Made by a program: the position numbers and the translations under genes. The notes under the pieces are model-generated. The model saw only the letters and a program-made list of their open reading frames with translations. It searched no databases and was not told the origin of the DNA. Below are positions 6,309 to 13,437 of a DNA stretch of 21,582 nucleotides, in pieces (position 1 is the first letter of the stretch; each line of letters opens with the position of its first letter). Source of the DNA: Chthonomonas sp035294165 (lineage in GTDB: Bacteria; Armatimonadota; Chthonomonadetes; Chthonomonadales; Chthonomonadaceae); the NCBI RefSeq assembly GCF_035294165.1, contig NZ_DATGLN010000166.1, positions 1 to 21,582 on the forward strand. The letters run 5' to 3'.

Positions 6309-7360
6309 AAACCATGCATGCCCTTGTGCTTCACCAAGTTGGAGATGTGCGTTTGGAGCCGCTGCCCTGTCCGGAGCCGGGCCCAGGCCAGGTAAGGATA
6401 CGGGTGGGCTATTGTGGGGTTTGTGGTTCGGACATTCCACGGCTCTTCGAGAAAGGAACCTACCGGTTTCCGTTGGTGTGCGGGCACGAGTTTGCCGGTA
6501 CGGTTGACCTCTGCGGCCCCGATGTGGAGGGGTTTGAAAAGGGGCAAGCGGTAGCCGTGTTTCCTCTTATTTGGTGTGATCACTGCTCGGCTTGCGAGCG
6601 AGGACACTATGCGCAGTGCCTCCGTTATAGCTATCTTGGTTCGCGTGAGAACGGAGCCTTCGCGGAGTATGTGGTGGCGCCAGCACGTAATCTCCTGCCG
6701 GTGCCTGAAGGGGTATCGCTAGAAGAGGCGGCGATGACCGAGCCGGCTGCCGTAGCCCTCCATGCGCTGCGGCGCACCGGTCGCAACCTCACCGGGCTTA
6801 CCGTGGCGGTCTTCGGTTGCGGCCCTATTGGGCTGCTCGCCGCGCTGTGGGCTCGCTTGGGGGGAGCGGTGAAAACCCTCTTGTTCGATATTGAGGAAGA
6901 GAAACTTGCTGTGGCCAAAAGCTTAGGGTTTTCGATGGCCTTTTCGGCGAAAGAGGAAGACCCCGTAAGCTGCATTGAGAGAGAGACGAGGTCACAGGGG
7001 GCCGATGTCTGTATTGAGGCCGCTGGCGTGCCGGCCACTCTGATTCAAGCGTGCAGCGCCTGTGGAAGGGGCGGGCATGTTGTTCTGCTCGGCAATCCGT
7101 CCGCCGACGTGGTGCTGCCGGCATCGCTGCTGTCGCAAATAATGCGACGCGAGGTGTCGGTGGTGGGCACGTGGAACTCGGAGTACGGAGTTTACACTAC
7201 CTCGGACGACTGGCATACCGCGCTCTCCGCCATGGCATCCAAGCAGTTCAATGTACAGCCACTCATTTCACACAAGGTGCCACTGGCTCAGGCGGTGGAG
7301 ATGTTACAGGCCATGCGACAGCGACAGGTTCCGTTCGTCAAAGTGCTAATAGCCCCATAA
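6305..7360 (+). CDS. Zinc-dependent medium-chain dehydrogenase, galactitol-1-phosphate 5-dehydrogenase-like
   Basis: This is a 351-residue medium-chain dehydrogenase. Catalytic zinc ligands are C40 (CGVCGSD) and H61-E62 (GHEF). The structural zinc site has four cysteines, C91, C94, C97 and C105. The Rossmann motif GCGPIG is at 171-176, and D195 at the end of the second strand favours NAD over NADP. The stretch CGSDIPRLFEKGTYRFPLV plus FPLIWCDHC and YLGSRENGAFAEYVV follows E. coli GatD closely, from memory of that sequence, so a polyol-phosphate (or polyol) to ketose(-phosphate) oxidation is the best guess. The ATG at 6305 overlaps the TGA of the preceding gene (ATGA), so translation is coupled and the two enzymes should be made together. 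Other sugar-alcohol dehydrogenases (sorbitol, threonine type) remain possible. Confidence 0.93.
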   Translation: MKTMHALVLHQVGDVRLEPLPCPEPGPGQVRIRVGYCGVCGSDIPRLFEKGTYRFPLVCGHEFAGTVDLCGPDVEGFEKGQAVAVFPLIWCDHCSACERGHYAQCLRYSYLGSRENGAFAEYVVAPARNLLPVPEGVSLEEAAMTEPAAVALHALRRTGRNLTGLTVAVFGCGPIGLLAALWARLGGAVKTLLFDIEEEKLAVAKSLGFSMAFSAKEEDPVSCIERETRSQGADVCIEAAGVPATLIQACSACGRGGHVVLLGNPSADVVLPASLLSQIMRREVSVVGTWNSEYGVYTTSDDWHTALSAMASKQFNVQPLISHKVPLAQAVEMLQAMRQRQVPFVKVLIAP

Positions 7361-7438
7361 GAAGAGCTGCGGCAAGGGAGCCGCCGTTCGTGTTGCGCAT
7401 CCCTTTAGGCATAGCGTCGCCAACAGCCCGACGAACAA

Positions 7439-7477
7439 TTTAGGTCTTCCCCACCAAGCCAAGGGGGAAGACCTAAA
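7439..7477. terminator. Long hairpin between convergent genes, possible terminator
   Basis: TTTAGGTCTTCCCC (7439-7452) and GGGGAAGACCTAAA (7464-7477) make a perfect 14-bp stem with an 11-base loop. Neither strand has a clean T-run after the stem, so termination is plausible but not canonical. It would serve leftward transcripts from the HIT gene or act as a 3'-end stabiliser of the rightward operon. Weaker nested pairings (GTTCGT at 7386-7391 with ACGAAC at 7431-7436; GCGGC at 7369-7373 with GCCGC at 7380-7384) fill the rest of this gap. Confidence 0.5.
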
Positions 7478-7527
7478 AAACCAACACCCAAACCCAATCT
7501 ATTCAAGAAGCAATTTCCTGTACGCAA

Positions 7528-7560
7528 GCGATCGTTAGGAAGTTCCTAGGTCGCTTTTTT
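7528..7560 (+). terminator. Rightward terminator overlapping the 3' end of the HIT gene
   Basis: GCGA (7528-7531) pairs with TCGC (7551-7554), and TAGGA (7536-7540) pairs with TCCTA (7544-7548) around a three-base loop. Six T follow at 7555-7560. It reads in the direction of the 4590-7360 operon and lies across the last codons of the convergent HIT gene, so both transcripts share this DNA. Confidence 0.6.
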
Positions 7561-8062
7561 CCTGCTTTAGAGCTTCCGGCAGCGCTTGGCGAAGACGCTT
7601 GTAGGTGTTTTCTAACCGTTCAGGAATAACGCGAATACCGGACACCGCCGTCATGAAGTTGGTATCTCCGTTCCATCGCGGCACGATGTGCCAATGAAGA
7701 TGGTTCGCGATGCCGGCCCCGGCCACGCGCCCGATGTTAAGCCCGGTGTTGAACCCCTCCGGATGGTAGGCGATTTGCAGCAGCCGTAGGCTTAGCCGGG
7801 TGAGCTTCATGATATCGAGAAGCTCCTCATCGCTATAGTCTTCCATCGAGGTGGTATGGCGAAAGGGAACCACCATGAGATGGCCGTTGCTGTAGGGGAA
7901 GGCATTGAGAATGAGAAAGCCATAGGGACTTCGATGCACGATAAGGTTATCGGCATCGTGGGCTTCGCCTTGGGCGGGAAAGTCGCAAAAGATACATCGC
8001 TCCGACTTTCCCGCCGATTCAATGTACTGCAGCCTCCAGGGCGCCCATATCTGCTCGATCAT
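7535..8062 (-). CDS. HIT-family nucleotide phosphorylase/hydrolase (Ap4A phosphorylase-like)
   Basis: This 175-residue histidine-triad protein has the HIT motif HLHWHIV, with H121, H123 and H125. The following PRWNGDTNFM and the N-terminal WAPWR...CIFC (C23, C26, likely zinc) match the bacterial diadenosine tetraphosphate phosphorylase/hydrolase group, of which Mycobacterium Rv2613c is an example. It would cleave dinucleoside polyphosphates in the cytoplasm. The ATG at 8062 is four bases after the stop of the Gfo/Idh gene and has no strong ribosome binding site of its own, so it is probably translated by coupling. The C-terminal codons overlap a rightward terminator. Family assignment is firm; exact substrate is inferred. 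Confidence 0.93.
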   Translation of the reverse strand: MIEQIWAPWRLQYIESAGKSERCIFCDFPAQGEAHDADNLIVHRSPYGFLILNAFPYSNGHLMVVPFRHTTSMEDYSDEELLDIMKLTRLSLRLLQIAYHPEGFNTGLNIGRVAGAGIANHLHWHIVPRWNGDTNFMTAVSGIRVIPERLENTYKRLRQALPEALKQEKSDLGTS

Positions 8063-8066
8063 GCTG

Positions 8067-9233
8067 TTACTTTTCGGGTTTGGTCCATTGTCGTGTCTCG
8101 CAGGAACGTTCTACGGCTGAGAGCACAGCTTGGTTCCTATAGCCATCCTCGAAGCTCGGGGTAAATGGGGTGCCGCGCACGATGGCCAAAAGGAAGTCGT
8201 GCACAAGATTGATGAAGGTATGCTCGTAGCCGATGATATGGGCAACCGGCCAATAGGCGCTCATATAGGGCATGAAGCTTTCGGTGGCCTGAACAAGGTG
8301 GAAGCCCTGAACGCCCTGGGGGTCATCGGTAAGATATATCTCGAACTCGTTCATGCGCTCCTGGTTGAACACGATGGAGCCTTTTTCTCCGTTAATTTCC
8401 CAGCGGTGATGGTTTTTACGACCCGGAGCAAGGCGGGTGGCCTCGAAAGTGGCAGTCGCGCCGTTTTCTAGTCGGGCAAGAAAGGCCGTAACATCGTCTA
8501 CGGTTACCTCTCCCATATCTTGGGCGGCCTTAAAGCCGGCCAAGCCTCCTTCGGTGTCGGCGAGGAGCGGGCGTTTTTTAATGAACGTCTCTTGCAGCCC
8601 GATGACCTCGGCGAACTCGGTGCCCATAACGAATCGAGCGGTATCTATGAGGTGTCCGTTCAGGTCGCCGTGCGAGCCGCTACCGGCAATGCTTTTATCG
8701 AGACGCCATACGAGGGGCACATTGGGGTCTACTATCCAGTCTTGGAGGTAGGTAGCGCGGAAATGGCGCACTTTGCCGATGCGCCCCTCGCGCACGAGTT
8801 GAGCGATGTAGGCCACGGCCGGCACAAAGCGGTAGTTATGGCAGATGCCGTGAACGAGACCGCTCTTTTTAGCGAGTTCGTAGGAAGCGCGTGCGTCTTC
8901 TAGGGTGGTGGCAAGCGGCTTTTCGCAGAGCACATGTTTGCCTGCTTTCAAAGCGGCTTGGGCGATCTGCGCGTGGGTGTTGTTAGGAGTTCCAATGTCT
9001 ATAATATCAATATCGTTTCGCGCCACCACATCTTCCCAGTTTGTGGAATACTCTTGCCACCCAAAGCGTTCTTGAGCGGCCCGCACTTTCTGTTCGTGGC
9101 GTCCGCAGATCACTTTGAGGACGGGTTCGACTTCGATGTCAAAAAAGCGTGCTACCTGCCGATAGGCGTTGCTGTGCGCTTTGCCCATGAACTGGTAGCC
9201 GATGAGGGCGACATTGAGCTGTTTTTTCGCCAT
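8067..9233 (-). CDS. Gfo/Idh/MocA-family oxidoreductase
   Basis: This 388-residue NAD(P)-dependent sugar or inositol-type oxidoreductase has an N-terminal Rossmann motif ALIGYQFMGKAHSNAY (9-24), the family signature HVLCEKPLA with K105-P106, and the C-terminal-domain active-site segment GSGSHGDLNGHLIDTARF with D190 and H194. GGAGGT lies 8 bases before the ATG at 9233. No signal peptide is present, so it is cytoplasmic. It is followed after four bases by the HIT gene. The substrate cannot be read from sequence; relatives oxidise or isomerise sugars and cyclitols. No clear -35/-10 was found upstream. Confidence 0.93.
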   Translation of the reverse strand: MAKKQLNVALIGYQFMGKAHSNAYRQVARFFDIEVEPVLKVICGRHEQKVRAAQERFGWQEYSTNWEDVVARNDIDIIDIGTPNNTHAQIAQAALKAGKHVLCEKPLATTLEDARASYELAKKSGLVHGICHNYRFVPAVAYIAQLVREGRIGKVRHFRATYLQDWIVDPNVPLVWRLDKSIAGSGSHGDLNGHLIDTARFVMGTEFAEVIGLQETFIKKRPLLADTEGGLAGFKAAQDMGEVTVDDVTAFLARLENGATATFEATRLAPGRKNHHRWEINGEKGSIVFNQERMNEFEIYLTDDPQGVQGFHLVQATESFMPYMSAYWPVAHIIGYEHTFINLVHDFLLAIVRGTPFTPSFEDGYRNQAVLSAVERSCETRQWTKPEK

Positions 9234-9462
9234 AGGGTTTTACCTCCGATGCTGAAGTCAGGGAATGGATTTTCCTTCTTTCTAAACCTTATATTACATT
9301 CGCCAAATGGGCAGGCGATTCCTGTTATAGGAGGAACAAATCCTTTGGTCTCTGCACGGTTTTACAGACAAGCTGCTAGGGTGTTGGAGGCGCAACAACT
9401 GCCGCCCTCCCCTTTGTTGGGAGGCTCGGTGAAGCCCGAGATGCCGTCGAGAAGCCGTACGC
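9234..9462. other. Intergenic region with small hairpins
   Basis: No gene is supported here. Two adjacent small hairpins lie near the right end: CCTCCC (9406-9411) with GGGAGG (9419-9424), and CTCGG (9425-9429) with CCGAG (9436-9440). They follow the leftward hydrolase gene and may help end its transcript, but no T-run follows. A/T-rich sequence at about 9280-9300 could hold the promoter of the Gfo/Idh gene, without a convincing -35. Confidence 0.4.
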
Positions 9463-10080
9463 TTATCTAGGTTGTGGTGGCAGCTCCGCACGCCCTAGGC
9501 ACCACTCTTCAACCCAAGGCCACTTCCCATAGCCGTAGTAGGGACTGATATGGCCGGCCCCTTCAAGTTTGTAGATTGGGATGCCGAGAGCCTGCGCTAA
9601 ACCGGCGCTCTGGTCGAAGGTGGCGTAGTCGTCGTTGTTAGAGGCGATAAGAACGGTTTGTGGGCAGACGGCATGCAACACCCCCGGATAGATGGGCAGG
9701 GGATAGAAGCTGGTGACGCCGACGGGAGCTTCTGTGGGTGGGGCTTGTGGCATGATATAGGGAGGAGCTACCAACAGAACCCGTTCCGCTATAGGGTCGG
9801 CATCCGTTCCACAGCTACTCACCAGATGAATCCAGGCAATGCACCCAAGACTATGGGCTACGACTGTGAGCGGCTCCCCCTCGTGATGGTCGCGAATCAT
9901 GCCGATTTCGCGACGTATGGTGTTAAGCCAGGCGTTCAGCTCTGGGGCACTTGGATTGGGCATTTCGGGATAATACACGGGAACCTGTTCGGCCGCGAGC
10001 CGTTCATAAAGGTGCTCCTGCCAATGCTCCGGTGCATTGCCACCCCAGCCATGCAAGATCAGCACAACGCGATTTTCCAT
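9463..10080 (-). CDS. RBBP9/YdeN-type alpha/beta serine hydrolase
   Basis: This 205-residue cytoplasmic alpha/beta hydrolase has an oxyanion segment LILHGWGGNAPEHW near the N-terminus, the nucleophile elbow AHSLGC with S77, an acid residue in SNNDDYATF (D150 or D151) and the catalytic H177 in EGAGHIS. The HGWGG...W start and the NDDYATF...GHI spacing are typical of the RBBP9/YdeN family of small esterases of poorly known substrate. GGAGGAG lies 5 bases before the ATG at 10080. It appears to be a single-gene unit, with a 294-base gap upstream that contains a terminator for smpB and an imperfect leader hairpin. Confidence 0.9.
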   Translation of the reverse strand: MENRVVLILHGWGGNAPEHWQEHLYERLAAEQVPVYYPEMPNPSAPELNAWLNTIRREIGMIRDHHEGEPLTVVAHSLGCIAWIHLVSSCGTDADPIAERVLLVAPPYIMPQAPPTEAPVGVTSFYPLPIYPGVLHAVCPQTVLIASNNDDYATFDQSAGLAQALGIPIYKLEGAGHISPYYGYGKWPWVEEWCLGRAELPPQPR

Positions 10081-10374
10081 GTTCTCCTCCGTTTTGAATG
10101 GACCTCCGCTCCTTCAAGGGAGGAGGACCCAATTCGAGTTCTATCGTATCCTTTTTGAAGCGCTCAGGTTCCGCACACTCTCTCTAAAAAAACGCCCTTG
10201 CGAAGCAGGTTGAAAGGACAAACGGACTCGTGCTTCCGCTCTGGAATGTGATAGCTCTTGGTAAGCCTTTAAAGCTCAAAGCAATGCGAGATAGAGTTCG
10301 TATAGACTACGGAACAGTTACGCCGTCGGTGTCGCTCTTTCCTGCTTAGTTTTTAGGAGGGCTTTATTGAATGT
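10081..10374. other. Intergenic region between smpB and the hydrolase gene
   Basis: No gene is supported. It holds an imperfect hairpin in the leader of the hydrolase gene (about 10100-10129, arms GGACCTCC and GGAGGACC with one mismatch) and a terminator-like site at 10186-10209. The 165 bases between that site and the smpB stop have no recognisable feature. I looked for tmRNA because smpB is adjacent and found neither its 3' CCA end nor its tRNA-like domain. Confidence 0.5.
10186..10209 (-). terminator. Putative smpB-side intrinsic terminator
   Basis: Read leftward, CCTGC-TTC-GCAAGG (10209-10196) forms a short stem with one bulged A. After GCG it is followed by seven T (complement of the A run at 10186-10192). 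The stem is short, but the T-run is the best in this gap. Confidence 0.5.
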
Positions 10375-10863
10375 TCACTCGCGACCGGCGGCTTGACGAA
10401 GGGCTTCTCTTTCTCGGTCACGCTCGGCGATGCTTTCGCGTTTGTCGTAGAGCTTCTTCCCGCGCGCCAGAGCGATCTCCACTTTGGCAAAACCGCGTTC
10501 AAAGAAAATGGAGAGCGGGATGATGGTGAGGCCTTTCTGTTCGGCGGCGGCGCGCAGACGCTCGATTTCATAACGATGGAGGAGCAGTTTTCTCCGGCGT
10601 TTGGGATCGGTGTTATAGCGATTGCCCTGCTCATAGGGGGAGATGTGCATGTTATAGAGCCAGGCTTCGCCGTTTTCGATTTTGCAGAAGGCGTCCTGAA
10701 AGTTCACGCGGCCGGCTCGAAGCGATTTCACTTCGGTGCCAACTAGCGCGATGCCGGCCTCGTAGGTCTCGCCGATCTCGTAGTCGTGACGGGCACGGCG
10801 ATTGACCGCAACCACCTGGCGGGTCTTTGTGTTTTGTGCAGCCGTCTTGGTCTGTTTACTCAT
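10375..10863 (-). CDS. smpB: SsrA-binding protein SmpB
   Basis: This 162-residue partner of tmRNA is needed for trans-translation on stalled ribosomes. The oligonucleotide-binding core is recognisable: NRRARHDYEIGETYEAGIALVGTEVKSLR at about 21-49, then NFQDAFCKIENGEAWLYNMHISPYEQG. The long basic C-terminal tail (KKLYDKRESIAERDREREALR) is expected to enter the decoding site. The ATG at 10863 has a modest GAGG site about 8 bases upstream. It lies 48 bases after lysS in the same direction, so the two are probably co-transcribed. The partner tmRNA gene is not in this window. Confidence 0.97.
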   Translation of the reverse strand: MSKQTKTAAQNTKTRQVVAVNRRARHDYEIGETYEAGIALVGTEVKSLRAGRVNFQDAFCKIENGEAWLYNMHISPYEQGNRYNTDPKRRRKLLLHRYEIERLRAAAEQKGLTIIPLSIFFERGFAKVEIALARGKKLYDKRESIAERDREREALRQAAGRE

Positions 10864-10911
10864 GGTTCGCCCTCAGCAACGCGGATTGAAGTAGTATACC
10901 TAAGCGCTTGC

Positions 10912-12543
10912 CTAGCGTGGCGTGTGGGGTTTTTCCGGCCGCATGGCGGGGAAGAAGATCACATCTCGAATCGACTCGGCGCCTGTAAGCACCATGGCCA
11001 AGCGATCGATGCCTACGCCAAGTCCTCCGGTGGGCGGCATTCCGTACTCCATGGCCTCTAAAAACTCCTCGTCCATAGGGTGGGCCTCTTCATCTCCGGC
11101 GGCACGTTGACGCACCTGCGCTTCAAAACGTGCCCTTTGGTCGAGGGGATCGTTGAGTTCGGAGAAGGCGTTGCCAAGCTCTTGGGTGGCGATGTAAATT
11201 TCAAATCGGCGCGTGAGTGCGGGGTTATCCGGTTTGCGTTTAGCTAACGGCGACGTCTCGATGGGGAAATCGGTGATGAACGTAGGTTGAATGAGCTTGG
11301 GCTGGGTATACTGCTCATGGAGCTTCTCTATAAGCCCCCCCAGATTCGTCTCCTTTTCCAGATCGAAGGTTACCCCAATGCGACGGCAGGCTGCTTTGGC
11401 GCTCTCGAGGGAGGTAAGCTCTTCGGGCCTAATGCCGGTGTTCTCATAAATGCCCTCCAAAATAGGGAGGCGTGGCCAGGGGCGTTGGGCGAGGTTGATG
11501 GAGTGCCCAAAGACTTCCAGATGGGGGCTGCCGTTCACCTCGGTGGCGATCGCAACGTACATGTCTTCCACCAACTCCATAATGTCTTCGAGGTTGGCGT
11601 AGGCTTGGTAAAGCTCCATGAGAGTAAATTCAGGGTTGTGGCGCGTGGAGATGCCTTCGTTACGGAACACCCTGCCGATCTCGTAGACCTTCTCATATCC
11701 GCCGATAATAAGCCGCTTAAGGTAAAGCTCGAGGCTAATGCGCAGTTTAAAATCGTGATCGAGTGCGTTATGGTGGGTAATGAACGGCCGGGCGGCAGCC
11801 CCACCTGCGACTAACTGCAGAACGGGAGTTTCTACCTCCAGAAAACCTCGGGCATCGAGATAACGGCGCATGGCGGAGACGATTTTGCAGCGCTTCGTAA
11901 GTACCTCGCGTGAAGTGGGGTTTACAAGCAGATCGAGGTAGCGATGGCGATAGCGCTCCTCCCTATCGGAAAGTCCTCCGTGCACCACACCCTCCGCATC
12001 CTGCTTGCCAAAGGGGATGGGGCGAAGGCTTTTAGCTAAGAGGGTAAATTCGCGGACATGAATGGTCGGTTCGCCGGTGCGCGTTTTAAAGGGATAGCCT
12101 TTTACGCCCACAAAATCGCCGAGGTCGAGGTCTTTAAACCGTTCAAAAACCGTTTCTCCGAGGTCATCACGCCGCGCATAGACCTGTATGCGTCCACTTT
12201 GGTCGCGAATATCGGCAAATATTACCTTACCTTTAACCCGCTGCGCGGTAAGGCGTCCGGCCACGGAGACCTCCAGTTGCTCCCGTTGCTCATCCGGTAA
12301 CGTCCAGTGGGCGGCCGTCTCATCGGTAAGCTCGGAGGCGGTATGAGTGCGTACATAGCGCTCAATGAGAAAGGGGTCGAAGCCTTCGGCACGTAACGCC
12401 TGCAGTTTGGCAAGGCGCCGGGCGGTCTCTTCGCTTCGCTCCTGCTCTTCCTGCGCTAAGCTATTGGCCTCCTCTGCCTGTGGGGCTGTTGGTGAGGCGC
12501 TCTCTGTGTTAGTGGCAACAAGCGGTTTGCGTTCGTCGTTCAC
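10912..12543 (-). CDS. lysS: Lysyl-tRNA synthetase, class II
   Basis: This 543-residue cytoplasmic enzyme charges tRNA-Lys. After an acidic Ala/Glu-rich extension of about 40 residues there is the OB-fold anticodon-binding domain (about 92-172), then the class II catalytic core. Motif 1 is around 225-240 (RRYLDARGFLEVETP), motif 2 is VFRNEGIS...RHNPEFT from about 292, and motif 3 is GLGVGIDRLAM at 507-517. It is slightly longer than the E. coli enzyme because of the N-terminal extension. The start is a GTG at 12543. GGAGGAG lies about 16 bases upstream, farther than usual, so the exact start is uncertain. It is downstream of greA, with a hairpin-rich 150-base gap that may control it. Confidence 0.97.
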   Translation of the reverse strand: MNDERKPLVATNTESASPTAPQAEEANSLAQEEQERSEETARRLAKLQALRAEGFDPFLIERYVRTHTASELTDETAAHWTLPDEQREQLEVSVAGRLTAQRVKGKVIFADIRDQSGRIQVYARRDDLGETVFERFKDLDLGDFVGVKGYPFKTRTGEPTIHVREFTLLAKSLRPIPFGKQDAEGVVHGGLSDREERYRHRYLDLLVNPTSREVLTKRCKIVSAMRRYLDARGFLEVETPVLQLVAGGAAARPFITHHNALDHDFKLRISLELYLKRLIIGGYEKVYEIGRVFRNEGISTRHNPEFTLMELYQAYANLEDIMELVEDMYVAIATEVNGSPHLEVFGHSINLAQRPWPRLPILEGIYENTGIRPEELTSLESAKAACRRIGVTFDLEKETNLGGLIEKLHEQYTQPKLIQPTFITDFPIETSPLAKRKPDNPALTRRFEIYIATQELGNAFSELNDPLDQRARFEAQVRQRAAGDEEAHPMDEEFLEAMEYGMPPTGGLGVGIDRLAMVLTGAESIRDVIFFPAMRPEKPHTPR

Positions 12544-12613
12544 GATCGATTCGTTTGGTCTCCTCCCTTCACACCTACCTAGGTTCTTTTACATGGCAGC
12601 GATTCCCGAAAGA

Positions 12614-12672
12614 GCACCGCCGAAAACGTCTTGCAAGACATTTTCATAAAAATCGGTGCCTCTAGCTGAGGC
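12614..12672 (-). promoter_or_regulatory. greA-lysS leader: terminator-like hairpin, competing pairing and 24-bp palindrome
   Basis: Read leftward, GCCTC-AGCTA-GAGGC (12672-12658) is followed by ACCG and then ATTTTT, which looks like an intrinsic terminator with a short 5-bp stem. Its 3' edge (GCACCG/CGGTGC pair, 12654-12659 with 12614-12619) can instead pair further downstream, enclosing the near-perfect palindrome GAAAACGTCTTG/CAAGACATTTTC (12622-12645, 11 of 12 positions paired). The mutually exclusive pairings resemble an attenuator, but a simple greA terminator plus a protein-binding palindrome is equally possible. Confidence 0.4.
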
Positions 12673-12693
12673 GATGTATCGTGACAGGCTATG

Positions 12694-13173
12694 CTACTTG
12701 CGAATGCTCTCGATGCGGTAGTTCATGATCCCTTTAGGCGCACGGATAGAGACGATGTCTCCCACTTTCTTCCCCTTAACCGCCTTGCCAATGGGCGATT
12801 CGTCGGAGATGAGGTTGTGGTCGGGGTCGGCTTCTGCCGAGCTTACCAAAGTGAACTCCCACTGTGCGCCGTTTTCCAAGTTGGTCATTGCCACAATAGA
12901 GCCGATGTCTACATGGTCGGTAGGAATAGATTCATCGTCCACCACACGAGCCATCTGAAGCAGGTGGCCGAGTTCGAGAATCTCGCTTTCGACGAGGGCC
13001 TGTTCTTGTTTGGCCGTTTCGTACTCTGAGTTTTCTGTGAGGTCGTCGCCCTCCTTGGCAGCGCGCAGACGGCGTGCGATATCGGGTCTCTGCACATTGC
13101 GCAGATAGTCGAGCCGCTGGCGCAGCTTAGCATGACCTCCTGGGGTCAATACGATCTCAGAATCTTCAGACAT
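12694..13173 (-). CDS. greA: Transcription elongation factor GreA
   Basis: This cleavage factor rescues backtracked RNA polymerase. The frame stays open to a TTG at 13227, but I choose the ATG at 13173. It gives 159 residues, the normal length, and has AGGAG 11 bases upstream; an ATG at 13182 would be only two bases from that site. The N-terminal coiled coil carries the catalytic tip EGDDLTENSEY, with D44 and E47 in the position of the E. coli acidic pair. The C-terminal FKBP-like domain includes DIGSIVAMTNLENG and ISDESPIGKAVKGKKVGD. A GC-rich 6-bp hairpin (13192-13206) sits just before the ribosome binding site. It is followed by lysS, a common neighbour. Confidence 0.96.
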   Translation of the reverse strand: MSEDSEIVLTPGGHAKLRQRLDYLRNVQRPDIARRLRAAKEGDDLTENSEYETAKQEQALVESEILELGHLLQMARVVDDESIPTDHVDIGSIVAMTNLENGAQWEFTLVSSAEADPDHNLISDESPIGKAVKGKKVGDIVSIRAPKGIMNYRIESIRK

Positions 13174-13191
13174 TCGATCCATCACTCCTGG

Positions 13192-13206
13192 GCGGCGAGG
13201 CGCCGC
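13192..13206 (-). promoter_or_regulatory. GC-rich hairpin next to the greA ribosome binding site
   Basis: GCGGCG (13192-13197) and CGCCGC (13201-13206) form a 6-bp all-GC stem with a three-base loop. It ends a few bases before AGGAG (about 13184-13188 in plus coordinates). It could influence ribosome access. If the TTG at 13227 were the true start, this would be coding sequence. Confidence 0.35.
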
Positions 13207-13330
13207 ATTATGGTGCGTATTTTCCAAGAGAGGCGTTGTTCTCTCTTCAGTTCAAAACAAATACGATTCATTGGCCGCATTTATCGCCCAATTATCGTCT
13301 TTTTTGCCGCTATTTTGTATGCTCGACTTC

Positions 13331-13390
13331 GGGTTTAGAAAGCCTAAACCCAGTGTGGGCACCATTCACCCTGAATATGGGCTGCACCCA
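13331..13390. other. Array of four small hairpins in the greA/esterase gap
   Basis: Four adjacent perfect inverted repeats occur in 60 bases: GGGTTTAG/CTAAACCC (13331-13338 with 13344-13351), CCCA/TGGG (13349-13352 with 13356-13359), ATTCA/TGAAT (13364-13368 with 13372-13376) and TGGG/CCCA (13378-13381 with 13387-13390). The first two share CCC and are mutually exclusive. No T-run follows on either strand. No gene is supported in the surrounding 13228-13437. Confidence 0.4.
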
Positions 13391-13437
13391 GGTCTAAAGT
13401 GTTCAATCGCCTAACAGAGAGGTTCTCGGACTATCGG

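Noticed and set aside
8934..9470. Rightward open frame of 178 codons running from inside the Gfo/Idh gene into the intergenic gap
   Set aside because: More than half is antisense to a clear oxidoreductase gene and the remainder has no recognisable protein features.
10081..10374. tmRNA gene next to smpB
   Set aside because: The gap is shorter than a normal tmRNA and contains neither a tRNA-like acceptor end with CCA nor a recognisable tag frame.
12544..12693. T-box riboswitch before lysS
   Set aside because: No specifier loop or conserved T-box sequence complementary to a tRNA acceptor end is visible; only hairpins and a palindrome are.
13174..13227. Longer GreA starting at the TTG at 13227
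   Set aside because: It would make the protein 18 residues longer than usual, and the ATG at 13173 gives the normal length with AGGAG upstream.
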